A stretch of 64,000 nucleotides of DNA, from NCBI RefSeq assembly GCF_040219335.1, contig NZ_JAVJSQ010000019.1:496001-560000 (forward strand). Reading direction: 5' to 3'. A model generated the notes under the pieces. The model was not told the DNA's origin and ran no database searches. It saw only the letters and a list, made by a program, of their open reading frames with translations. Shown one piece after another: positions 15,342 through 23,172 of this stretch; the first letter of the stretch is position 1; each line of letters begins with the position of its first letter. This DNA is from Gimesia sp. GTDB lineage: Bacteria; Planctomycetota; Planctomycetia; Planctomycetales; Planctomycetaceae. Position numbers and translations under genes: made by a program.

Positions 15342-17149
15342 ACCGGTCCGAATCAGGCCTGACCCGTCGTGAACTGCTGCAGTGTGCTGCGACAGCTGGT
15401 GTCGCAGTCACATTGGGAAACAGTCTCAGTCAGGCAGCCGATCTTAAAGATGGGCGACCAACGATCATCGATTCCAACGTCAGCCTGTTCGACTGGCCTT
15501 TTCGTCAACTCCCGCTGAATGAAACCTCACTGCTGATCAAGAAGCTGCACTCGCTGGGCGTGGTGCAAGCCTGGGCCGGCAGTTATGAAGGTATTCTGCA
15601 CCGCGATCTGTCTTCCGTCAATCAGCGACTGGCTGAGGAATGTCAGAAGTATCCCGAACTGATACCGTTCGGCACGATCAATGTGTCACTGCCGGGCTGG
15701 GAAGACGATTTCCGGGATTGCATCGCCGTACATCAGATGCCGGGAGTGCGGGTCTACCCGGGATATCATGGCTACGCTTTGGATGATCCGCGCTTTCAAG
15801 ATCTATTGAAGCGGGCAGCCAGCCAGAAGGTTCTGGTGCAGATTGTCGTTTCGCTGGAAGACACGCGTACGCAGAGTCACCTGTTACGAGTGGCAGATCT
15901 GGATTTACAGCCGCTGCCGGAAGTGGTCAAGCAGATTCCCGACTGCAAAGTCCAACTGCTTAACGCACGTCCGCGATCACCGCTGTTGAAACAGCTGGAA
16001 GAGACACCCGGTATCTACTTCGATACCGCGCGCGTCGATGGAACCGATGGCGTACCGAAGCTGATCGAAGCTGCTCCTGCGGGGCGAGTCCTGTTTGGCA
16101 GCCATGCGCCGTTTCTGATTCCCGAAGCACCGCTGGTGCGTGTTTATGAAGCCCGTAAGCTCGACGCACCGGCGCTGGCTGCCCTGCTGTCGGGGAATGC
16201 CAGTCGCCTGCTGGAATCCTGTCAGATAACACAGGCTTCTGCTGTACGTGAACGCAAACCGGAGGCCGTACCCACGACAATCGATGCGAGGCAGATTCAT
16301 GCCGGCCTGCCTGGTCAAGCACAGTTGAAACGCTATCGCATCTGGGATTCCTACTTCACGCCTTCACATTCGAATCCGGGAAGAGACGGGAGTAGTCGGC
16401 TGATCGCGGATATTGAGCGTGCATTACCTGCTGCCCGCACCGGTCAGTTTGAAAAACTGTGTTACTTCGCACATGTGGGACTGGGCACAACCAGTGATTC
16501 CCAACTGGAGCAACTGCTGCGTGCGCAACCTGACGTAGTGCTGAAACCGCTGGAGCGCTGGCCCGAGCTGTTAATCGGGATGATGCAGCTGAATGCCAAC
16601 GATGTGCCGGCTTCCCTGGCGGCTTTGGATCAGTGGATCAAGAACGGACCGATGCGGGGCGTCTATTTCGCCAGCAGTGGTCCCGGGGCACAGGTTTGCA
16701 CGCATCCGAACTTCAACCCGCTGGTCGAACGCATTGGCGAGCTGAACGGGGTGATTATGCAGCACACCTGGTTCAAGACCGGTGGCAAAGGGGGACCGGG
16801 TGAATCGACGCCGGACGACCTCGTGGTTCTGGCCAAACGATTTCCCGACCAGCAATTCCTGTGCGCCCATGCAGGCGGTGAATGGGAACAGGGCATCCGC
16901 GCAGTCCGGGATTGCGGGAATATTCTTGTCGAGACTTCGGGCTTCGACCCGACGGCGGGCTTCATTGAAATGGCCGTCCGCGAACTGGGGGCCGAACGCG
17001 TGGTCTTTGGGAGCCACCTTCCCTCACGCTCACTGGGAACCGAATTGTGCAAAGTCACGTGCGCTCAGATCACCGAACAGGAGAAATTCCTGATTCTGGG
17101 TGAGAACTATCGGCGGTTGCTGGCGGCGCAGGCTGCGAAAGCAGACTGA
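15338..17149 (+). CDS. Exported protein with two tandem amidohydrolase-like (TIM-barrel) domains
   Basis: A 603-residue protein with a twin-arginine signal (TRRELLQCAATAG). It has two domains resembling the amidohydrolase_2/metal-dependent TIM-barrel hydrolase family: domain 1 about 40-290 (IIDSNVSLFDWPF start, GRVLFGSHAPF, LSGNASRLL end) and domain 2 about 330-595 (RIWDSYFTPS start, CAHAGGEW, RVVFGSHLPS, LGENYRRLL end). Domain 1 lacks the usual HxH metal motif after the first strand, so it may be non-catalytic. The start is a TTG overlapping the DUF1501 stop (TTGA); no ATG lies close by. The operon position suggests it acts with the DUF1501/cytochrome pair outside the cytoplasm. Confidence 0.8.
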   Translation: MNRSESGLTRRELLQCAATAGVAVTLGNSLSQAADLKDGRPTIIDSNVSLFDWPFRQLPLNETSLLIKKLHSLGVVQAWAGSYEGILHRDLSSVNQRLAEECQKYPELIPFGTINVSLPGWEDDFRDCIAVHQMPGVRVYPGYHGYALDDPRFQDLLKRAASQKVLVQIVVSLEDTRTQSHLLRVADLDLQPLPEVVKQIPDCKVQLLNARPRSPLLKQLEETPGIYFDTARVDGTDGVPKLIEAAPAGRVLFGSHAPFLIPEAPLVRVYEARKLDAPALAALLSGNASRLLESCQITQASAVRERKPEAVPTTIDARQIHAGLPGQAQLKRYRIWDSYFTPSHSNPGRDGSSRLIADIERALPAARTGQFEKLCYFAHVGLGTTSDSQLEQLLRAQPDVVLKPLERWPELLIGMMQLNANDVPASLAALDQWIKNGPMRGVYFASSGPGAQVCTHPNFNPLVERIGELNGVIMQHTWFKTGGKGGPGESTPDDLVVLAKRFPDQQFLCAHAGGEWEQGIRAVRDCGNILVETSGFDPTAGFIEMAVRELGAERVVFGSHLPSRSLGTELCKVTCAQITEQEKFLILGENYRRLLAAQAAKAD

Positions 17150-17165
17150 TGGCAGCTGAGCTCTA

Positions 17166-17900
17166 TCATTCTCCCCGACGTCCCGTGCGGCGATAATCCT
17201 GGGGCGTCATACCGGTTGTTTTGCGGAACTGGCGTGTGAAGGCACTCTGGTCGGCATAGCCGACATTCAGGGCGATCGTAGAGATGGGAGCGTCCGTCTC
17301 GCATAACTGCTGTTGAGCCAGATCGATGCGGAGCTTCAGCAGCCACTGGCTGGCATTCAAACCGAATACGCGACGGATACGGCGGTCGAACTGATAGCGG
17401 GACATCTGTGCCTGCGCAGCCAGTTCCGGAATGGAGGGAGGTTCTGCCAGATGCTGTTCGGCATATTGGATGGCGGTGGCAACGTGCTGATATTCTGCTG
17501 TGGCGTAGTCGGGCAGTTGCAGGTCTTGGGAAACCCCAACCAGACCGACCACGGTCCCCCGGCGGTTCTTGAGGGGCAGCTTGGTCGTCAGGCACCAGCC
17601 CACTTCCCGCGAGGGGTAGACGTGCAGTTCGAGTTAGGAAAGCAAGGGTTTCCCGGTTTTGAGCACACGCTGATCCTGTTCCTGAAAGCGGTTTCCCAGC
17701 GGCGACCGAAAGACTTCACAGGGAGTCCGTCCCAGTAGCTGGGCCTTGGTCTGCATGCCACACCGCTGCTGCAGCGTGGTGTTCACCACCAGATAGGCCC
17801 CACTCCTGTCCTTGATGAAATAGACGATATCGGACAGATGATCGAAAAGTGCTTCGCCGGTAAACGGTTCGTCCAGTTGCTGCAGGAATTCGTGGATCAT
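17166..17900 (-). pseudogene. PAS-AraC family regulator interrupted by an in-frame stop
   Basis: One reading frame encodes an N-terminal PAS domain (first 88 codons, FDHLSDIVYFIKD onward), a TAA at 17636-17634, and then the expected continuation ELHVYPSREVGWCLTTKLP, a GVSQDL linker and a C-terminal AraC-type helix-turn-helix (MSRYQFDRRIRRVFG, then SAFTRQFRKTTGMTPQDYRR). No frameshift is needed; removing the single TAA restores a protein of about 244 residues. It is therefore a nonsense mutation or a base error in the sequence. The downstream part could still be made from a GTG at 17603. It lies divergent from the hydroxyproline-type genes and probably regulated them. Confidence 0.75.
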
Positions 17901-18052
17901 TGTCGTCCCCTCGGATCCAGATCGCTAAAAGACTGAGTATGCGCATTTTCAAGTCTGTCGTCGAGGGAGCGACTATACAGTTCCCCCGCGAAACAGGTAT
18001 GCTGATACTGGATTAACCGCATTCAGAGTCCCCCGGAACAAGGAGACGACGC

Positions 18053-19000
18053 GTGACCGAAGAGAGCCGAATCTTTCGTGGCTGCATGCCGGCTTTGATG
18101 ACTCCCTGTCAGACAGATGGGAGTCCCAATTATGACGCTTTGGTCAGCAAGGCCCGGGAGCTGATTGACCTGGGGATGCGGGCGGTGGTCTATTGTGGCT
18201 CCATGGGAGACTGGCCGCTGTTGACCGATGCACAACGCCAGGAAGGTGTCAGGCGACTGGTCGAAGCGGGAGTGCCGGTCGTTGTTGGTACGGGGGCTCA
18301 AAACACGCGGAGTGCGGTAGCCCATGCAGCGCATGCCCAGGAAGTGGGTGCAGCGGGACTGATGCTGATTCCCCGTGTACTTTCGCGCGGCTCCTCACCG
18401 GCGGCACAAAAGTCGCATTTCTCTGACATTCTTAAAGCCGCCGACAGGTTACCGGCGGTGATTTACAACAGTCCCTGGTACGGTTTTGAAACTCGCGCGG
18501 ACCTGTTCTTTGAACTTCGGCGGGCGTATGCAAATCTGGTGGGCTTCAAGGAATTCGGAGGGGCGGAGGCTCTGAACTACGCCGCCGAGCAGATTACAAC
18601 CGGTGATCCGGGGCTGTCCCTGATGGTGGGCGTGGATACGCAGGTCTTTCACGGATTTGTGAACTGTGGTGCCGTTGGTGCGATCACGGGGGTAGGAAAT
18701 GCGTTGCCAATCCCCGTACTGAAGTTGATCGCGCTTTGTGAACGGGCCGCGCAGGGAGATGTCGAGGCACGCAGGCTGGCTCTGGAACTGGATGCGGCCC
18801 TGGCGGTCCTCTCCCGGTTTGACGAAGGCCCCGACCTGGTTCTGTATTACAAATCATTGATGGTACTGGAGGGGAATCCCGAATATCATTTGCACTTTAA
18901 TCCGTCGGATCAGCTGTCTGAAAGCCAGCGGTGTTTTCTGCACGATCAGTGGCAGTTATTTAAGAACTGGTGGAACCAGTGGCCGGGAGCAAACGCATGA
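18053..19000 (+). CDS. DapA-family lyase, probable pyrroline-4-hydroxy-2-carboxylate deaminase
   Basis: A 315-residue class I aldolase-fold protein of the dihydrodipicolinate synthase/N-acetylneuraminate lyase family. The Schiff-base Lys166 (GFKEFGG) and catalytic Tyr138 (VIYNSPWYG) are present. The GTG start at 18053 has AAGGAG 7 nt upstream. It overlaps a 4-hydroxyproline-type epimerase, followed by an FAD amino-acid dehydrogenase. In that setting the family member is usually the deaminase converting pyrroline-4-hydroxy-2-carboxylate to 2-oxoglutarate semialdehyde. True dihydrodipicolinate synthase is less likely. The substrate is inferred from neighbours. Confidence 0.8.
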   Translation: MTEESRIFRGCMPALMTPCQTDGSPNYDALVSKARELIDLGMRAVVYCGSMGDWPLLTDAQRQEGVRRLVEAGVPVVVGTGAQNTRSAVAHAAHAQEVGAAGLMLIPRVLSRGSSPAAQKSHFSDILKAADRLPAVIYNSPWYGFETRADLFFELRRAYANLVGFKEFGGAEALNYAAEQITTGDPGLSLMVGVDTQVFHGFVNCGAVGAITGVGNALPIPVLKLIALCERAAQGDVEARRLALELDAALAVLSRFDEGPDLVLYYKSLMVLEGNPEYHLHFNPSDQLSESQRCFLHDQWQLFKNWWNQWPGANA

Positions 19001-19959
19001 CGGTATCTGAATCGCGGGTCCACGTCATCGACTCGCATACCGCAGGGGAGCCGACGCGTGTCGTGCTGGCCGGAGGTCCCGAGCTTGGTACGGGACCGCT
19101 GAGTGCGCGACGGGATCGGTTCCGGGAGACCGCAGACGGGTTTCGTCGTACCCTGATTGATGAACCACGGGGCAACGCGGCGATGGTGAGTGCCCTGCTC
19201 TGTGAGCCGACGGATCCCTCGTGCGCCGCGGGCGTCATCTTCTTTAATAACCGCGGCTACCTGGGGATGTGCGGCCATGGGACAATCGGCGTTGCAGTTA
19301 CGCTGGCCTACCTGGGCCGGATTCAACCAGGGATGCTCAGGCTCGAAACGCCCGTGGGTATCGTCAGTGTCGAACTGCACGACGCGCATACGGCGTCGAT
19401 TGAAAATGTTTCCAGTTATCGTCTCAAGGCGGATATCACGGTCGCGGTTCCTCAACTGGGATCCATTCATGGTGATCTCGCCTGGGGTGGCAACTGGTTC
19501 TTTCTGGCGGATTCCCCGCTGCCGTTGACTACCGAACGGATTCCGGAGCTGACGACCGCGGCCTTACGTTTGCGGAGTGTCTTAGCAGATCAGGGTATTT
19601 GTGGTGCGGCTGGTGAGGAAATTGATCATATTGAATTCTTCGGTCCTGCAGAATCGTCAGAGGCGAACAGTCGGAATTTTGTACTCTGCCCGGGAGGCGC
19701 TTACGATCGTTCGCCTTGTGGAACGGGACTAAGTGCGAAGCTGGCCTGCCTGGCGGCTGCGGGGAAGCTGGCACCGGGTGAGACCTGGGTGCAGGAGAGT
19801 ATCATCGGCAGCCGTTTTGAGGGATCGTATCGACAGGGAACCGCCGATCAGATTCTTCCCCGGATTACGGGCAGTGCGTATATCGTGAGTGAAAGTCAGC
19901 TGATTCAACAGCCGGGCGATCCGTTTGGACAAGGCATCCCGGCAGGAGCCATCAAATGA
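18997..19959 (+). CDS. 4-hydroxyproline 2-epimerase (proline racemase family)
   Basis: A 320-residue proline racemase-family protein. Both catalytic cysteines are present, Cys92 in MCGHG and Cys241 in DRSPCGTG; this favours an epimerase or racemase over the trans-3-hydroxyproline dehydratases, where one is Thr. It would convert trans-4-hydroxy-L-proline to cis-4-hydroxy-D-proline in the cytoplasm. The start at 18997 overlaps the upstream stop as ATGA and has GGGAG upstream; a longer frame from 18970 is less likely. The stop overlaps the next gene, again as ATGA. Confidence 0.85.
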   Translation: MTVSESRVHVIDSHTAGEPTRVVLAGGPELGTGPLSARRDRFRETADGFRRTLIDEPRGNAAMVSALLCEPTDPSCAAGVIFFNNRGYLGMCGHGTIGVAVTLAYLGRIQPGMLRLETPVGIVSVELHDAHTASIENVSSYRLKADITVAVPQLGSIHGDLAWGGNWFFLADSPLPLTTERIPELTTAALRLRSVLADQGICGAAGEEIDHIEFFGPAESSEANSRNFVLCPGGAYDRSPCGTGLSAKLACLAAAGKLAPGETWVQESIIGSRFEGSYRQGTADQILPRITGSAYIVSESQLIQQPGDPFGQGIPAGAIK

Positions 19960-21218
19960 CAGAGCAGACAGCTGCGGGAACCGTGATCGTTGTGGGAGGC
20001 GGCATTATCGGGATCGCCTGCGCGCACTACCTGTCTGACGCCGGCTTTCAGGTGACGGTCATCGAAAGGAAAACGATCGCGGGTGCCTGCTCACATGCGA
20101 ACTGCGGTTTTATCGTGCCGAGCCATGTGTTGCCTCTCACTGAACCAGCAGCCCTTAAAACCGCTTTGAAATCACTGTTCACCCCGCGCGCCCCCTTTCG
20201 CGTCCGGCCCCAATGGGACTTTTCGTTCTGGAAATGGATGTGGCAATTTGGCCGCCGCTGCACTCACAAACAGATGCTGGCAGCAGCGCCTGCTTTGAAA
20301 GCCATGCTTGATTTATCACTGCACGAATATAGGCGTTTGCTTGAGCAGGAAGACTTCGTCTGTGAGTGGCGTGACGCAGGGCTGTTGTATGTGTTTCAGA
20401 CAGAACGGGGGCTGGAGGAGTATCGGCAGACCGATCGTCTGCTGACAGAGCACTTCGGCGTCGCAGCTCGGGAGATTCCGGGAGAAACGCTGCCGGCCTT
20501 TGATCCGGCACTCAAACCCGGACTGGCGGGGGCCTTTCATTACACGTGTGACGCTTCACTGAAACCGGACCTGCTGGCGGCCGCCTGGACCGCGCGGCTG
20601 CGGGAACGGGGCGTTCAATTCCAGGAAGCATGTGAGTTGACGGGGGTCACGCATGCGGGAGGAAAGATTACACAGCTGGAGACTTCGCAGGGAGAACTGC
20701 AGGCCGATGCGGTTGTGTTTGCGACCGGGGCCTGGAGTCCGCTACTGGCGGAACAGTTGGGCTGCGCGATTCCGATCCTGCCTGGCAAAGGGTATTCGGT
20801 GACGATGGCCGCACCAGATCCCAGTCCCCGGTATCCGATGCTGTTCCCCGAGCATAAGGTCGGCGTCTGTCCGTTTGAGAATCGGTTCCGGCTCGGGTCG
20901 ATGATGGAATTCACCGGCTATGATACTTCGATTCCCGAATATCGAATTCAGCAGTTACGGGACTCGGCGCGTCCGTACCTGGTGACTCCCTCTACCGAGA
21001 CCGAGTACGAGCGCTGGTATGGCTGGCGGCCGATGACGTGGGACAGCCTGCCGATCATCGGTCGAGTGCCCCGTCTCAACAATGCCTGGCTGGCAGCGGG
21101 GCACAACATGCTGGGAATGAGCATGGCCCCGGCGACCGGCAAGCTGATTGCCCAGCTTGTTTCTTCAGAAACTCCCGATCTCGACCCGCTGCCGTATGCT
21201 CCGGACCGTTTTGAATGA
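19956..21218 (+). CDS. FAD-dependent D-amino acid (D-hydroxyproline) dehydrogenase
   Basis: A 420-residue DAO/DadA-family flavoprotein. It has the N-terminal dinucleotide-binding motif VIVVGGGIIGIACAHYL, an ERKTIAGACSHANCG segment, and a C-terminal substrate/FAD region (GWRPMTWDSLPIIGR, then AAGHNMLGMSMAPATG). In this operon the expected substrate is cis-4-hydroxy-D-proline, oxidised to pyrroline-4-hydroxy-2-carboxylate for the DapA-family enzyme. The start overlaps the epimerase stop (ATGA). The fourth enzyme of the pathway, 2-oxoglutarate semialdehyde dehydrogenase, does not follow. Confidence 0.85.
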   Translation: MTEQTAAGTVIVVGGGIIGIACAHYLSDAGFQVTVIERKTIAGACSHANCGFIVPSHVLPLTEPAALKTALKSLFTPRAPFRVRPQWDFSFWKWMWQFGRRCTHKQMLAAAPALKAMLDLSLHEYRRLLEQEDFVCEWRDAGLLYVFQTERGLEEYRQTDRLLTEHFGVAAREIPGETLPAFDPALKPGLAGAFHYTCDASLKPDLLAAAWTARLRERGVQFQEACELTGVTHAGGKITQLETSQGELQADAVVFATGAWSPLLAEQLGCAIPILPGKGYSVTMAAPDPSPRYPMLFPEHKVGVCPFENRFRLGSMMEFTGYDTSIPEYRIQQLRDSARPYLVTPSTETEYERWYGWRPMTWDSLPIIGRVPRLNNAWLAAGHNMLGMSMAPATGKLIAQLVSSETPDLDPLPYAPDRFE

Positions 21219-21341
21219 GAGTCGGTTCGTCAAGCGATATGGTACACCTGCACAATATGAATCACGCAGGACTCTTGCTCGCTTTGATGATTCCAAAAGA
21301 ATTAACACGCGAAAAATCTGCGTTCCGGGAAACGTTCTTAT

Positions 21342-21368
21342 TTGAATTCCGATCACAGCTGATATAAT
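21342..21368 (+). promoter_or_regulatory. Promoter of the thiol-relay membrane protein gene
   Basis: A perfect -10 TATAAT (21363-21368) with -35-like TTGAAT (21342-21347); the 15-nt spacer is short, or 16 nt if TTTGAA is used. The start codon is at 21409, so the leader would be about 35 nt. Confidence 0.5.
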
Positions 21369-21408
21369 ACGGACGTTGGCCGCCATACATTAGGGATATC
21401 CGCCTCTT

Positions 21409-23148
21409 ATGAGAAATGATTTTTCAATCATCAATGTCAGATTGAACCAGCTGCTGAGGCTGATTGTTCCCTGTCTGCTCTGCCTCTTCTCTTATTCCTC
21501 GCCGGCTCTGGCTGAGAGCAATCTGCTGCAGGACGATCCCAAACGTTGTGCCGTGATTGAGCTGTTTATCCGCAATGACTGTGAAGACTGCCCGGAGGTC
21601 GTGAAGCGGGTCGAGGAGTATGCTGAGAAGAACGGTCGGATCCGGCTGCATATCCACAATCTGGATGAATCGAAGAAACACGAAGAGCGTTATCAGCAGA
21701 TCCTGCAGTATTTCCAGTTGAAAGAAGCGACGCTGCCGGCCGCTTATGGCTGTAATTCCCTGTTGAGAAAACTGAAGCCGGATGAATCGACCGATCGTCG
21801 CTTGGATTCCCTGCTGACTGTCACCGCCTATGTGCGTTCGGGGTGCTCCAAGTGTGCGGCCGCGAAAGAATGCATCGCCGGTCTCAAACAGCGGTATCCG
21901 GTCTTTAAATTCAAAGAACTTGATCTGGTCTCCAGCAGCGAGGCTCGGGTGAAGGTGCAGGAGCTTTCCCAGCGGTACCGCAAACAGGCCGTGAGTGTAC
22001 CCGTGATCCATCTCTGCAATAAGCTGATGATCGGTTGGACCGGCGAAGCGACAACCGGGGAGGAGCTGGACTCGACGCTGAAATACTGGACTTCCGAGTG
22101 CCCTGAGAAAGAGAAAAAGGAAGATCAGGAGAGTTCCCTCGAGCAACGGTTGCTTCCCGAATCAGTCAATACGACGACCGCAGCGGTTTCTCATCCAGGG
22201 AACAGCGAGTTCCTGTTGGTCTCGTTCGTAGCTGATCCGGGTGAGGCAGATGCAGTGGAGGACGATCCCCTGCCCCCGATCCCCGGTAATGATCCGCTCC
22301 CCCCGATACCGGGAGGCAGTGCAGTGGCTCCGCCGATCCCGGGAGGAGAGCCGCCCCCTCCGGTAATGGATGGTGGACCTCCGATTCCTGTACCAGCTCA
22401 GGAAAAGGATACAATCGAAGTTCCCGTGTTGGGGGAATTGAGTAAAAGCCGGTTAGGAATGCCGGCTTTTACTTTTTTAATCGGTCTGGTCGACGGTTTT
22501 AATCCGTGTGCCATGTGGGTGCTGCTGTTTCTGCTCTCCCTGCTGGTGAACCTGAAAAGCCGGGCGAAGATCGTAGCGGTCGCGGGCACGTTTGTACTGA
22601 TCAGCGGCCTGGCCTATTTTGCATTCATGGCGGCCTGGCTGAATGTGTTCCTGCTGATCGGCTACCTGCGGCCCGTACAACTGCTGCTGGGGATCTTTGC
22701 CACACTGGTGGGACTGATTCACATCAAGGATTTTTTTGCGTTCAAGAAAGGGATTTCGCTCTCGATCCCCGAATGGGCCAAGCCGGGCCTGTATGCCCGC
22801 ATGAGGCGGGTGGTGAATGCTGAGAACCTGACCGGGGCGATCATCGGCGCCTCGATCCTGGCAGTGCTGGTCAACATCATCGAACTGCTCTGCACGGCGG
22901 GACTACCGGCCCTGTATACCCAGATCCTGACAATGCAGAACTATCCCGCGTGGAAAACCTATGCCTACCTGGGGCTGTATATCTTCGCTTATATGCTGGA
23001 TGATACGATCATGGTGACGATTGTCGTCGTCACGCTGGGCAAGCATAAACTGCAGGAGGATCAGGGACGCTATCTCAAGCTGTTCAGCGGCGTGGTGATT
23101 CTGTTACTCGGACTGATTCTGATCATCAAACCGTCGCTGCTGCTGTGA
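21409..23148 (+). CDS. DsbD/CcdA-like thiol relay protein with two thioredoxin-like domains
   Basis: A 579-residue envelope protein. A signal segment (about 12-35) precedes two small thioredoxin/glutaredoxin-like domains with CEDC (Cys58/Cys61) and CSKC (Cys146/Cys149). A proline-rich linker (about 285-332) repeats PLPPIPG-type units. The C-terminal half (about 350-579) is a polytopic membrane domain with GFNPCAMW (Cys367) and LLCTAGLPA (Cys495), spaced like the two intramembrane redox cysteines of DsbD/CcdA. It probably moves reducing equivalents from the cytoplasm to exported thiol proteins. Fusing two N-terminal thioredoxin-like modules by a Pro-rich spacer is unusual. Electron donor and target are unknown. 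Confidence 0.72.
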   Translation: MRNDFSIINVRLNQLLRLIVPCLLCLFSYSSPALAESNLLQDDPKRCAVIELFIRNDCEDCPEVVKRVEEYAEKNGRIRLHIHNLDESKKHEERYQQILQYFQLKEATLPAAYGCNSLLRKLKPDESTDRRLDSLLTVTAYVRSGCSKCAAAKECIAGLKQRYPVFKFKELDLVSSSEARVKVQELSQRYRKQAVSVPVIHLCNKLMIGWTGEATTGEELDSTLKYWTSECPEKEKKEDQESSLEQRLLPESVNTTTAAVSHPGNSEFLLVSFVADPGEADAVEDDPLPPIPGNDPLPPIPGGSAVAPPIPGGEPPPPVMDGGPPIPVPAQEKDTIEVPVLGELSKSRLGMPAFTFLIGLVDGFNPCAMWVLLFLLSLLVNLKSRAKIVAVAGTFVLISGLAYFAFMAAWLNVFLLIGYLRPVQLLLGIFATLVGLIHIKDFFAFKKGISLSIPEWAKPGLYARMRRVVNAENLTGAIIGASILAVLVNIIELLCTAGLPALYTQILTMQNYPAWKTYAYLGLYIFAYMLDDTIMVTIVVVTLGKHKLQEDQGRYLKLFSGVVILLLGLILIIKPSLLL

Positions 23149-23172
23149 TGCTTGAACGCAGCCAAGCGCTAT

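Noticed and set aside
18053-19000. Lysine-pathway dihydrodipicolinate synthase (dapA)
   Set aside because: The Lys and Tyr are shared family residues; overlap with the epimerase and FAD dehydrogenase genes points to hydroxyproline catabolism.
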